A DNA stretch of 52,171 nt, taken from contig QKAR01000149.1 in assembly GCA_003246335.1 (NCBI GenBank), positions 1-52,171 of the forward strand, read 5' to 3'. Numbering within the stretch: position 1 is the stretch's first letter; each line of letters starts with the position of its first letter. The position numbers were made by a program, and so were the translations under genes. This document shows positions 24,482-33,153 of this stretch, in pieces. The notes beneath the pieces are model-generated. The model was not told the origin of the DNA and searched no databases. It saw nothing but the letters and a program-made list of their open reading frames with translations. This DNA comes from Spirochaetales bacterium (lineage in GTDB: Bacteria; Spirochaetota; Spirochaetia; Treponematales; Treponemataceae).

Positions 24482-25753
24482 ATGGAATTGTCAGAACTGG
24501 CCCAGAAAATAGACATGGTCTGGGTCGTTATCGCGGCGGTTCTTGTGTTCGCCATGCAATTGGGGTTTGCCCTGGTTGAAACCGGCTTTACGCGGGCCAA
24601 GAACTCTGCAAACATTATCATGAAGAACCTGATGGACTTCGCCATCGGTTCCGTTTCCTATTACGTCATCGGCTTCGGGCTGATGTTCGGCGCCTCGGCG
24701 GCCGGTCTCGTCGGCGTCACGGGCCTCATTCACCCGGAATCGATCGAGCTCGGCGCGTTCACCTCGCTGACTCCCGGCGTGTTCATCTTCTTCCAGACCG
24801 TGTTCGCGGCCACCGCGGCGACGATCGTTTCGGGAGCGATGGCCGAACGGACCCAGTTCCGCGCCTACGTCATTTACAGCTTCGTCATCAGCCTTTGCAT
24901 TTACCCGGTCAGCGGCCACTGGATATGGGGCGGCGGCTGGCTCGCGCAGATGGGCTTCCACGACTTCGCCGGTTCCACCGCGGTTCATTCCGTCGGCGGA
25001 TGGGCGGCTCTCGTGGGCGCCATGATGCTCGGACCGCGCATCGGTAAATACAATAAGGACAAAAAGCCGAACGCCATTCCCGGACACAACCTTCCGCTCG
25101 GCGCGGCCGGCGTGTTCCTGCTCTGGATCGGTTGGTTCGGATTCAACCCCGGATCGACCCTCGCGGCGAACATGGAAATCGGCTACATCTGCATCACGAC
25201 GAACCTCGCGGCTGCTGCCGCGGCCGTCACGACGATGTTCGTGACCTGGTTCCGCTACAAGAAGCCCGACGTTTCGATGACCCTCAACGCGGTCCTCGCC
25301 GGACTCGTCGCGATTACCGCCGGTTGCCAAGTGATCACGTTCTACGGCGCTATCATCACCGGTATCGTCGCCGGCGTGCTCGTCGTCTTCGCCGTTGAGT
25401 TCTTCGACAAGGTCGCCAAGATCGACGATCCGGTCGGCGCCCTCGCCGTCCATCTCGTCAACGGTATTTGGGGAACCCTCGCGGTCGGCCTCTTCGCCGA
25501 TCACGCAACCGAGGCCATGGGCATCCAGAAAGGACTCTTCTACGGCGGCGGCTTCCATCAGCTCGGCGTCGAAGCGCTCGGCGTCGTGGCCGTCGGCGCG
25601 TGGGTCGTCGTGACGACCGGAATCCTGTTCTTCATCATCAAGAAGACCGTCGGACTCCGCGTCTCCGCCGAACACGAGCAAGTCGGTCTCGACTTTAGCG
25701 AGCACGGACAGAACGCCTATCCCGAGTGGGGCCGAAACCAGGAAATCCATTGA
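24482..25753 (+). CDS. amt: ammonium transporter Amt
   Basis: A 423-residue channel with about eleven helices. The family's first signature (FQTVFAATAATIVSGAMAER), the second (DFAGSTAVHSVGGWAALVGA) with the first of the pore twin His, and AVHLVNGIWGTLAVGLF with the second are all present. The 3' hydrophilic tail is short. AAGGAG lies five bases before the ATG. It is co-transcribed with glnK across a 128-base gap and ends before a strong terminator. Confidence 0.96.
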   Translation: MELSELAQKIDMVWVVIAAVLVFAMQLGFALVETGFTRAKNSANIIMKNLMDFAIGSVSYYVIGFGLMFGASAAGLVGVTGLIHPESIELGAFTSLTPGVFIFFQTVFAATAATIVSGAMAERTQFRAYVIYSFVISLCIYPVSGHWIWGGGWLAQMGFHDFAGSTAVHSVGGWAALVGAMMLGPRIGKYNKDKKPNAIPGHNLPLGAAGVFLLWIGWFGFNPGSTLAANMEIGYICITTNLAAAAAAVTTMFVTWFRYKKPDVSMTLNAVLAGLVAITAGCQVITFYGAIITGIVAGVLVVFAVEFFDKVAKIDDPVGALAVHLVNGIWGTLAVGLFADHATEAMGIQKGLFYGGGFHQLGVEALGVVAVGAWVVVTTGILFFIIKKTVGLRVSAEHEQVGLDFSEHGQNAYPEWGRNQEIH

Positions 25754-25771
25754 TCCTGAATCGATGGACGC

Positions 25772-25833
25772 CGCGACCGTAAGGGTCGCGACGCGAGGGC
25801 GGAATGGGAACCTTCCCATTCCGCTTTTTTTTT
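25772..25833 (+). terminator. amt terminator with preceding hairpin
   Basis: A 12-bp perfect stem GCGGAATGGGAA / TTCCCATTCCGC (25799-25810 and 25813-25824) is followed by nine T residues, a strong intrinsic terminator. Just before it CGCGACC/GGTCGCG (25772-25778 and 25784-25790) forms another hairpin. It lies between amt and the metF promoter. Confidence 0.9.
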
Positions 25834-25847
25834 GCGGATAGACGCAC

Positions 25848-25877
25848 TTGCGTTTCACCTCTCCGCCCTGCTACACT
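25848..25877 (+). promoter_or_regulatory. metF promoter, leaderless spacing
   Basis: TACACT (25872-25877) lies seven bases before the metF ATG, with TTGCGT (25848-25853) 18 bases upstream as a weak -35. The region between shows no Shine-Dalgarno. There is no room for a SAM, cobalamin or THF riboswitch between promoter and start. Confidence 0.5.
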
Positions 25878-25884
25878 TCACGGC

Positions 25885-26757
25885 ATGAAAATCAGCGAAA
25901 TTCTCCAGACCCGAAAGTTCTCTCTCTCCTTCGAGATATTCCCGCCAAAGCAGGATTCCGCCTTTTCAGGCGTCGTCGACTGCGCGGACGAACTCGCGCG
26001 GCTCAAGCCCGATTTCATCAGCGTCACGTACGGCGCGGGAGGCGGGACTTCCTCGAACACGGTAAAAATCGCCTCGCACGTCAAGGAAGCGGGCACGACG
26101 CCGCTCGCCCACCTTACCTGCTTTTCCTCGACCAAGACCGAGGTTTCCGCGATTATTGGCGAAATGAAGGCTCGCGGCATTGAGAACATCCTCGCGCTCA
26201 GGGGCGACCGCCCGAAAGACCCCGACTTCGTTCCCCCGGGAGACTATCGCTACGCGTCGGACCTCGTCGTCGATATTTTACGCCAGGGCGACTTCTGCGT
26301 CGGCGGAGCCTGCTATCCCGAAGGCCATCCGGACAGCGGCAACAAGGAACATGACCTCGAGAACCTCAAAAAGAAAGTCGACTCGGGCGTCTCGTTTCTC
26401 ACGACCCAAATGTTTTTCGACAACAATATGCTCTATAGCTTCCTGTACCGCGCGCAGGCGAAGGGCATCGCCGTTCCCATCCTCGCCGGAATCATGCCGG
26501 TAACGAACGGGGCCCAACTTCGCCGGATGGTCGACCTCTCAAACGCGTACTTACCGCCGAAATTTCTCTCGCTCGTCGACCGTTTCGGGGACAACCCCGA
26601 GGCGATGAAGCAGGCGGGCATCGCCTACGCGACCGAGCAGATCATCGATCTCATCACGAACGGCGTGCGCGGCATACACATTTACGCGATGAACAAGCCC
26701 GACGTCGTCCAAAAAATCATGTCGAATATCTCAAGTATCGTCGAGGTCGCCCGATGA
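25885..26757 (+). CDS. metF: 5,10-methylenetetrahydrofolate reductase
   Basis: A 290-residue FAD flavoprotein that makes 5-methyl-THF, the methyl donor for the next gene's enzyme. FSLSFEIFPPK carries the catalytic Glu; NILALRGDRPKDPD has the conserved Asp near the flavin; FCVGGACYPEGHPDS and FLTTQMFFDNN are family signatures. The frame is open back to 25804, but that would run through the amt terminator; ATG 25885, just after the -10 box, is the start. It overlaps metH by four bases. Confidence 0.95.
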   Translation: MKISEILQTRKFSLSFEIFPPKQDSAFSGVVDCADELARLKPDFISVTYGAGGGTSSNTVKIASHVKEAGTTPLAHLTCFSSTKTEVSAIIGEMKARGIENILALRGDRPKDPDFVPPGDYRYASDLVVDILRQGDFCVGGACYPEGHPDSGNKEHDLENLKKKVDSGVSFLTTQMFFDNNMLYSFLYRAQAKGIAVPILAGIMPVTNGAQLRRMVDLSNAYLPPKFLSLVDRFGDNPEAMKQAGIAYATEQIIDLITNGVRGIHIYAMNKPDVVQKIMSNISSIVEVAR

Positions 26758-29222
26758 AAGCCGCGCGCGAACGGGCAACGGCCTTTCGCGAGGCGCTCGC
26801 GAAAGGATTCGTTTTCTTCGACGGCAGCATGGGGGCCCTCCTCCAGGCGACGAAAACGAAGACTGATTGGAAAGTTCCCGAGGAACTGAACGTCGCGGAA
26901 CCCGAGGTAATCGAGTCAATTCACCGCGATTACCTCGCCGCCGGCGCGACGGTAATCCTCACGAACACGTTCGGCGGCACCGAGCCGAAACTCCTCGGCC
27001 ACGAGAGGAACCTTTCCGTCGTCGAGGTAACCGAAAAGGCGGTAGCGACCGCGCGATCCGCCGCTGCGGATAAGCCGGACGCTTTCGTGGCGCTCGACAT
27101 CGGGCCGACGGGAAAACTGCTCGAACCGATGGGCGCGTACACGTTCGACGAGGCGTACGCCGCGTTCGCCGAAGCCGCGCGCGCCGGAGAGGCCGCGGGC
27201 GCGGACCTGATCGCGATTGAGACCATGAGCGATCTCTACGAGCTCAAGGCCGCGGTTCTCGCGGCGAAAGAAAATACGGAGCTTCCGATTATCGCGTCCG
27301 CGACGTTTCAGGACAACAACAGAACGCTGACCGGCGCCGACCCGGCGACCGTGGTCGCCGTCATGGAAGGGCTTGGCGTCGACGCCGTGGGCTTCAACTG
27401 CGGAGGGGACCTCGCACACGCGAAGGAACTCGCGGAAGCCTTCGTCGCGGCGGCGAGCGTGCCGGTATTCGTCGAGCCGAACGCGGGCATTCCGACCGTG
27501 GAAAACGGCAAAACCGTCTTTCGGGTGACGCCGGAGGAATTCGCCGAAACGATAGCGCATTGCGCGCGGCTCGGCGCCCGCGTTTTGGGCGGGTGCTGCG
27601 GAACGACCCCCGCGCACATCGGGGCCGCCGTGCGCGCATGCGCAGGAATCGAGCCGATACGACCGAAGCAAAAAAACGAAACCATCATCTCTTCCTGGTG
27701 CGACGCGCTATCCCTTTCCCAGGGGCCCATCGTCGTCGGTGAGCGCATTAACCCAACGGGAAAAAAACGCTTTAAGGAAGCGATTCTCGCCAACGATATC
27801 GACTACGTCCTCTCCGAGGCGAAGGCCCAACTCGACGCCGGAGCGCACGCCCTCGACGTGAACGTCGGGCTTCCCGGCATCGACGAGGCCGCCGTCATGC
27901 GCAACGCGGTCCAAGCCCTTCAGCGAACATTTCCCGCGCCGCTTCAAATCGACTCAAGCGAGCCGAGGGTGCTCGACACGGCGCTGCGCTACTATAACGG
28001 AAAGGCGCTCATCAACTCCGTGAACGGAAAGAAAGCCGTCATGGAGGAAGTCTTCCCCATCGCGAAAAAATACGGCGGCGTCCTCGTGGCCCTCGCCCTC
28101 GACGAGGAAGGAATCCCGCCGACTGCCGAGGGACGCCTCGCCGTCGCGCGAAAAATCGTCGAGACCGCGGAATCGTACGGCATCAAGCGAAAGGACATCC
28201 TCATCGACACGCTTACGCTCACGGTGAGCTCCCAGCAAAAAGAGGCGCTCGAGACCGTGCGGGCGATACCGCTCATCAAGAGGGAACTCGGCGTGCGAAC
28301 TATTCTGGGCGTCTCGAACATTTCGTTCGGGCTTCCGCAACGGGAGCTGATCGGCTCGGTATTTTTCGGGATGGCTCTCGGCGCCGGCCTCGACGCCTGC
28401 ATCATCAACCCGCTTTCGGAAGCGATGATGGGGGTACTGCGCTCGTATTACGCGCTTTCCGGCAGGGACGAAAACTGCCTTGGATACATCGGCAGATACA
28501 CGAACGCCGCGCCCGCAGCAACGCGCCGGACCGAATCGCCCTCGGGGGCCGCGCAATCCGGCACCGATGCCGCGGCGGCGACAAAACCCGCGACCGCCGA
28601 CGACGACCTCACCTCGATCATCATCCAGGGAATGCGCGACCGCTCTCGCGCGGCCGCCGAGATTCTCCTCAGGGAAAAATCCCCGGTTGAGATAATCGAC
28701 GGCTATATCGTGCCGGCGCTCGACGCGGTGGGGAAAGATTACGAAACCGGCAAGAAATTTTTGCCGCAGCTCCTTTTGAGCGCAGATACCGTCGCGCGCG
28801 CGTTCGACGCGATAAAGGAAGCTCTCGCGAAATCCGGCTCGGCCGCGGAGTCAAAGGGAAAAATACTGATCGCGACGGTGCACGGGGACATCCACGACAT
28901 CGGGAAAAACATCGTGAAGGCGATGCTCGAGAATTACGGGTACGACGTGATTGACCTCGGCAAGGACGTGGCCGAGGAAGCGATCGTCGAGGCGCTCAAG
29001 GCCGAGAGACCCGGAATCGTCGGGCTTTCCGCGCTCATGACGACGACGGTCGCGAGCATGGAACGCGCGATCGCGGCCATACGGTCGACCGGAATCCCGG
29101 TGCGCATCATGGTTGGAGGCGCGGTCCTTACCGAGGATTACGCGAAAAAAATCGGCGCCGACTATTACGGCAGGGACGCAATGGCCACGGTCGGCATCGC
29201 GAAAGAGGTTTTTGGCAAATGA
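26754..29222 (+). CDS. metH: cobalamin-dependent methionine synthase lacking the reactivation domain
   Basis: An 822-residue protein. Homocysteine-binding domain (about 1-300, Zn ligands in GFNCG and Cys281-Cys282 of GGCCGTTPAHI), pterin-binding domain (about 318-570, VGERINPTGKKRFKEA), a linker rich in Ala/Thr (about 582-617), cap domain, and B12 domain with DIHDIGKNI (base-off ligand His714). The C-terminal SAM-binding activation domain of the 1200-residue enzyme is absent, so a reductive-activation partner must be separate. It is coupled to metF (ATGA) and to the next unknown gene (ATGA). Confidence 0.93.
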   Translation: MKAARERATAFREALAKGFVFFDGSMGALLQATKTKTDWKVPEELNVAEPEVIESIHRDYLAAGATVILTNTFGGTEPKLLGHERNLSVVEVTEKAVATARSAAADKPDAFVALDIGPTGKLLEPMGAYTFDEAYAAFAEAARAGEAAGADLIAIETMSDLYELKAAVLAAKENTELPIIASATFQDNNRTLTGADPATVVAVMEGLGVDAVGFNCGGDLAHAKELAEAFVAAASVPVFVEPNAGIPTVENGKTVFRVTPEEFAETIAHCARLGARVLGGCCGTTPAHIGAAVRACAGIEPIRPKQKNETIISSWCDALSLSQGPIVVGERINPTGKKRFKEAILANDIDYVLSEAKAQLDAGAHALDVNVGLPGIDEAAVMRNAVQALQRTFPAPLQIDSSEPRVLDTALRYYNGKALINSVNGKKAVMEEVFPIAKKYGGVLVALALDEEGIPPTAEGRLAVARKIVETAESYGIKRKDILIDTLTLTVSSQQKEALETVRAIPLIKRELGVRTILGVSNISFGLPQRELIGSVFFGMALGAGLDACIINPLSEAMMGVLRSYYALSGRDENCLGYIGRYTNAAPAATRRTESPSGAAQSGTDAAAATKPATADDDLTSIIIQGMRDRSRAAAEILLREKSPVEIIDGYIVPALDAVGKDYETGKKFLPQLLLSADTVARAFDAIKEALAKSGSAAESKGKILIATVHGDIHDIGKNIVKAMLENYGYDVIDLGKDVAEEAIVEALKAERPGIVGLSALMTTTVASMERAIAAIRSTGIPVRIMVGGAVLTEDYAKKIGADYYGRDAMATVGIAKEVFGK

Positions 29223-30103
29223 TCGCACTCGCATCGAGGCCCACGACGAGGAATGAGTCTACGGCGTATGTTTTTTTCCGCGTGTTCGGCGCGCGCGAGT
29301 CGCGCAAGGCGGCCGCGCGCTACCTCCGCACCGTGATGCGCGATTTTTTCTTTTTGCAATTTTCGGTTAAGTTTGGATTCAAGAAAATACCGATCGTCAG
29401 CGTCGACCATCCGCTCGACGCCGCTGTTCCTTTTACGCCGGAGAAAGTCTCGGTGTACCTGGACTTCATCGCGTTTTGGATCAGGCCGATAGGATACATA
29501 TGGAAAAGGTTCGGAAGGGCCGCGGGCGTTAAGTACGCCGCGGAGTTTCTCGGGATCGTGGATCAATGCTACCGCGATGCCGCCCGCGTCTACCGCTTTC
29601 GCATGACTACGACGAATCGCCCGAAATACCATAAGGGAAAATTCCTGACGATTCACCTTTTCGACCCGCACTACCTCTGCGTGCCGAGCCTGCACGTCAT
29701 CATCGTGACGCTCGCGTACACGTTTTACCGACGCGCGTTCGCGGAATTGGGCATGGGGAAAGACGAGGCCGACGCGCTGAACGCGGAGTTGCACGACGGG
29801 GCAGTCGAGATAACGGAAACCGTGCTGTATATCAAGCAGCACAGCGTGAACTGCATCCCGGCGGCCCTGTACGCCATGACGAACATCACGCCGAAAGAAG
29901 TAAACCCGACGGTCGTCGAGGAATTCATATCGTGCCTATTCAAGGAAGCGCCGACCGTGGAGCCGCCGAGCGCGGCGAAAATCAGGGAATACATCTCCGA
30001 TATATACGAGCGGCTTTTCCTCGAAGGCTGCCACGACGCCGACTGGATCACTCCGATCCAGCGGCTCCTAAACGCCTACTCGCTCGAGGGCTTCGTGAAG
30101 TGA
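29219..30103 (+). CDS. unknown protein coupled to metH
   Basis: A 294-residue protein, no signal peptide, with one weakly hydrophobic stretch (about 160-172, HVIIVTLAYTFYR). The segment DPHYLCVPSLHV then KQHSVNCIPAALYAM faintly recalls the PSxH and later His motifs of PAP2-type phosphatases, but the leading KxxxxxxRP motif is not convincing, so I make no assignment. It has no clustered Cys for an iron-sulfur centre. ATGA overlap with metH implies co-expression; a link to methionine or cobalamin metabolism is possible by context only. The 3' end overlaps the convergent helicase gene by 28 bases. Confidence 0.7.
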   Translation: MIALASRPTTRNESTAYVFFRVFGARESRKAAARYLRTVMRDFFFLQFSVKFGFKKIPIVSVDHPLDAAVPFTPEKVSVYLDFIAFWIRPIGYIWKRFGRAAGVKYAAEFLGIVDQCYRDAARVYRFRMTTTNRPKYHKGKFLTIHLFDPHYLCVPSLHVIIVTLAYTFYRRAFAELGMGKDEADALNAELHDGAVEITETVLYIKQHSVNCIPAALYAMTNITPKEVNPTVVEEFISCLFKEAPTVEPPSAAKIREYISDIYERLFLEGCHDADWITPIQRLLNAYSLEGFVK

Positions 30104-32088
30104 CGGCCTGAGCCCTTGGCTCCGTCGCGCCGAGGGGCGCCGCGATAGCCGCGATCCGCGTGGGCGCGGTCGCCAGAACCGCGAGGAAAGGGCTGCCGAA
30201 AGTCCCGGCCATCGCCGCCGCGCGGCTGATCCCTGCCCCCCGATCCCCCTCGGTAGCCGCCCTGGCGGAACGCGCCGGGCCGTGGCCCCGAGTGGAAATC
30301 TCCGCCGGAATCCTTAACGTCCACGTGCATATGTGGAACGCCGCGCTTTCTCTTCGACAAATCGAGGGCGGCCGTTGCCGCCTCGGCGGGAAGCGTCGCG
30401 AGAGAGAACGCGTCCATCACCTCGATGCGGTCGACGAGGCGCTCGGGAACGCCGATGAGATCGCGGAAAAATTGAGCTATGCCACGTCGGGTTAACCCGT
30501 CCCTGCGACCCAGCCCGACGTAAAGCCGGACGTGGGAACGATCCCCTCCGGGCCCCGCGTTCGCGCGAATCGCCTTAATCTCGTTATATCGATCGGTGGA
30601 TAGCTCGTTCCCGAAGCGCAGCGCGAGCGCGGCCGCGAGCACGGCTCGAGGATCGCGGTCGCGGCAGAGCTCGTCGGCGAACGCCGAGAATTCCGGGGAA
30701 AGGGCGCGCGCCGTTGCGGATTCCTCCGTCTTCTGCTCGAACGCATCGCCGTCGACGCCGTCCCTCTCCTGCGCGGCGGTACCCGCCGAGGCGGCATCGG
30801 CCTGGAGGAAAAACTGAGCGATCTCGCCGGCGGTCGCCGACATCAGGCGATCGCGTTTCACGCCGATGACTTCCTTCACGGTCGGCACGCGGCCTTCCTT
30901 CAGCTCGCCCCGCGCTGAATGGCGGAGATAGCCGAGCCGACGACGTTCCTCGGGACGCACGAAAGTGATCGCGACGCCTTTGGCGCCGGCTCGGCCGGTG
31001 CGACCGACGCGGTGCGTGTAGGTCGGCCCGTCGTAGGGAAGCGCGTAATTGACGACGTGGGTAAGGCCCTCGATGTCGATACCGCGCGCCGCGACGTCGG
31101 TCGCGACGAGCACGCGGGTTTTACCGCTGCGGAAGCGTCCGAGAATTTTCTCGCGTTGGCTCTGCGCGATGTCGCCGTGCAGGGCCGCCGCCTCGTAACG
31201 CCGCTCGTCGAGTTCCTTCGCGACGGCGTCCGCGTCCGCCTTCGTCTGGCAAAACACGAGGCCGTAAAAGTCCGGAGCCGAGTCGATAAGGCGCACGAGG
31301 GCCTCGGTTTTGTCGTCCTCTCTCACGAACCAAAAAAATTGCTCGGTGAGTATCGGTTCCTCGGGACGGGCCTCCTCCTCGACTATTTCGTAATCGCCCA
31401 TGAAATTGGACGCGATGGAAAGTATCTCGCGGGGCATCGTCGCCGAGAACATGAGCACGCGGGCCTCGGGGTTCGACTTCCCGAAAATCGCCTCGATGTC
31501 CTCGATGAAGCCCATATTGAGCATCTCGTCGGCCTCGTCGAGAATGAAGTATTCAATCGAGGAAAGATCGAGCGAGCCGCGCTCGAGGTGATCTATGACG
31601 CGGCCGGGCGTTCCCACCACGATTTCCGCTCCCGAGCGAAGGGTCCGCAGTTGGTCGACGATCGACGCGCCGCCGTATACGGTGACGATCCGGGGATATT
31701 GCTCCGAGCGGAACGACTCAAGCTCGGCAGCCACCTGCAGCGCGAGTTCGCGCGTCGGAACGAGAACGAGGGCGCGCGGCGCGCGCTTATCCGAGCGCAG
31801 CTCCTGAACGAGCGGAAGCCCGAACGCGGCCGTCTTGCCCGTTCCGGTGCGGGCCTTCGCTATGACGTTCGCGTCACCGGAAAGAAGGCGCGGGATCGCC
31901 AGGACCTGAATGGGAGTCGGCTCGGTAAAGCCCTTCGCCTCGATGGCCTTTAATACGATTTCATCGAGCCCTAAATCCGCGAAAGATATCGCGTCCTTCG
32001 AGTCCGAACCGACGGTTTCTGCGGCTGACGGGATAGCTTCGCCCGTGCCGAGAACGGATTCTTCCGTTTCTGCGGAAAAGTTGTGCAT
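30076..32088 (-). CDS. DEAD-box RNA helicase with DbpA-like RNA-binding domain
   Basis: About 670 residues. Q-motif region (FTEPTPIQ), motif I AKARTGTGKT, Ia PTRELALQV, Ib TPGRVIDHL, II DEADEML, III SATMP, V VATDVAARGIDI, VI HRVGRTGRAG; then a DbpA-type RNA-recognition domain (HVRLYVGLGRRDGLTRRGIA) and an Arg/Gly-rich tail (about the last 60 residues). This is the CsdA/DeaD layout, which acts in ribosome assembly and cold adaptation. The frame is open to 32301, but ATG 32088 with AAGGA six bases upstream is the start. A leader of about 225 bases precedes it. Confidence 0.92.
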   Translation of the reverse strand: MHNFSAETEESVLGTGEAIPSAAETVGSDSKDAISFADLGLDEIVLKAIEAKGFTEPTPIQVLAIPRLLSGDANVIAKARTGTGKTAAFGLPLVQELRSDKRAPRALVLVPTRELALQVAAELESFRSEQYPRIVTVYGGASIVDQLRTLRSGAEIVVGTPGRVIDHLERGSLDLSSIEYFILDEADEMLNMGFIEDIEAIFGKSNPEARVLMFSATMPREILSIASNFMGDYEIVEEEARPEEPILTEQFFWFVREDDKTEALVRLIDSAPDFYGLVFCQTKADADAVAKELDERRYEAAALHGDIAQSQREKILGRFRSGKTRVLVATDVAARGIDIEGLTHVVNYALPYDGPTYTHRVGRTGRAGAKGVAITFVRPEERRRLGYLRHSARGELKEGRVPTVKEVIGVKRDRLMSATAGEIAQFFLQADAASAGTAAQERDGVDGDAFEQKTEESATARALSPEFSAFADELCRDRDPRAVLAAALALRFGNELSTDRYNEIKAIRANAGPGGDRSHVRLYVGLGRRDGLTRRGIAQFFRDLIGVPERLVDRIEVMDAFSLATLPAEAATAALDLSKRKRGVPHMHVDVKDSGGDFHSGPRPGAFRQGGYRGGSGGRDQPRGGDGRDFRQPFPRGSGDRAHADRGYRGAPRRDGAKGSGRHFTKPSSE

Positions 32089-32326
32089 GTGCGTTCCTTG
32101 TAAATGCGAACTGACGTACGGCAAATTCCCCGAACTAAACCGCGCGATTCCAGAAACGCGCTGCGCGTTCCCGACCATCCTAGACGACTTCTTTTTCCCT
32201 AATGGGACTCTTTTGCGTTCGGGCGAACCTGTCGGTTGATAAAACGCGGGCGAAGCCCGCTCCTCGCGGCGAATGTGCCCCTTTGGGGTCAATCGCGGCA
32301 ACTCTCTATCTGACGGGCGAACTATA
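32089..32326 (-). promoter_or_regulatory. helicase promoter and long structured leader
   Basis: On the minus strand TATAGT (32326-32321) is the best -10 box, giving a leader of about 225 bases. It holds a CCCC-AAA-GGGG hairpin and GCGGGC-TTC-GCCCGC followed by GTTTT (32260-32241), which resembles a weak intrinsic terminator. Long leaders with autoregulation are known for cold-shock helicase genes; this is only an analogy. Confidence 0.45.
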
Positions 32327-32372
32327 GACTATTTTGAGAAACGTGTATAGGGGCCGAGCCGCGGCCGGAAAA

Positions 32373-33134
32373 CTAGGATTCAGGCCTGAGCCTTTCCGGC
32401 GCGACAGCAGCGACAAGCGCGCGCGCGAGGATCGTACCCGGGTCGATAAGGGGAACGGGAAGCCTCAATCGCTGCATGCCCAAGGGAATCTCCGTGCAGC
32501 CCATAATGAAGGCGTCGACCGAGTGCTCCGCCAGCATTTGCTCGGACACATCCTTGAAATTCTGGATCGCGCGGTCATGGACGGGGTTACTCATCGCCTT
32601 TATGCCGTACTCAGGCGAATAAATGGCGTCCCATATTTTTTTCTTGTTATCTTCAGTCGGAAGCACGATTTGAAAGCGTCTGTCCACCGCGAAGGCGTCC
32701 TCATACACGCGGGAAAGGTACGTTCCCTCGGTGGCGAACAATGCAAGTCGCCCGGACGGGAATCTTGACGAGACGTACCGATACGTCTCGTCCACGATGC
32801 TCAAAAGCCGCACGGGAATTTCCGAGCGCGTAACCGCGTCGCGCACTTGATCCATGATGACGGAAGCGTGCGCGGTATTGCACGAAATCCCCACGTGCGT
32901 CGCCCCTGCGATGGAAAGCTGCCTCACGCAGTGGGAGATGCCCACCGAGGGATTCTCGCCCAAGTGATTTTTCACGAAGGCCGTACGATCGGGTATGTGG
33001 CACGAGGCCGAGACCATCACGACGTCGGGGTAGGATTGGTCGGAATCGGCCTCGACGTTATCGTATACTTTTTTCAGGAGATCGAGGCCCGCGTACGGGC
33101 CCATTCCCCCGACGATCCCTATGACGTTTTTCAT
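32373..33134 (-). CDS. aspartate/glutamate racemase family protein
   Basis: A 253-residue cytoplasmic enzyme of the cofactor-independent, two-cysteine racemase family. The start KNVIGIVGGMGPYAGLDLL, the first catalytic Cys in GISCNTAH and the second in MGCTEIPL are all present, giving an aspartate racemase-type pattern rather than glutamate racemase MurI. It interconverts L- and D-forms, most likely of aspartate. GGAG precedes the ATG. It is 19 bases after the adenylate cyclase gene and is the last member of a four-gene operon with an acidic-amino-acid-type symporter. Confidence 0.85.
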   Translation of the reverse strand: MKNVIGIVGGMGPYAGLDLLKKVYDNVEADSDQSYPDVVMVSASCHIPDRTAFVKNHLGENPSVGISHCVRQLSIAGATHVGISCNTAHASVIMDQVRDAVTRSEIPVRLLSIVDETYRYVSSRFPSGRLALFATEGTYLSRVYEDAFAVDRRFQIVLPTEDNKKKIWDAIYSPEYGIKAMSNPVHDRAIQNFKDVSEQMLAEHSVDAFIMGCTEIPLGMQRLRLPVPLIDPGTILARALVAAVAPERLRPES

Positions 33135-33153
33135 CCTGATCTCCGAAGGCGAA

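Noticed and set aside
24491-25858. Long open frame of 455 codons antisense to amt
   Set aside because: It is the complement of a clear Amt gene in GC-rich DNA, with composition dominated by Asp/Glu/Gly/Arg and no recognisable domain.
25804-25884. N-terminal extension of metF to ATG 25804
   Set aside because: It would start within the amt terminator and upstream of the metF -10 box, and homology begins at MKISEIL.
25754-25884. SAM, THF or cobalamin riboswitch before metF-metH
   Set aside because: The amt terminator ends at 25833 and the metF -10 box is at 25872, leaving no transcribed leader.
30104-32301. N-terminal extension of the helicase to 32301
   Set aside because: The added residues are basic and low-complexity, while ATG 32088 has a well-placed AAGGA; the added part is read as leader.
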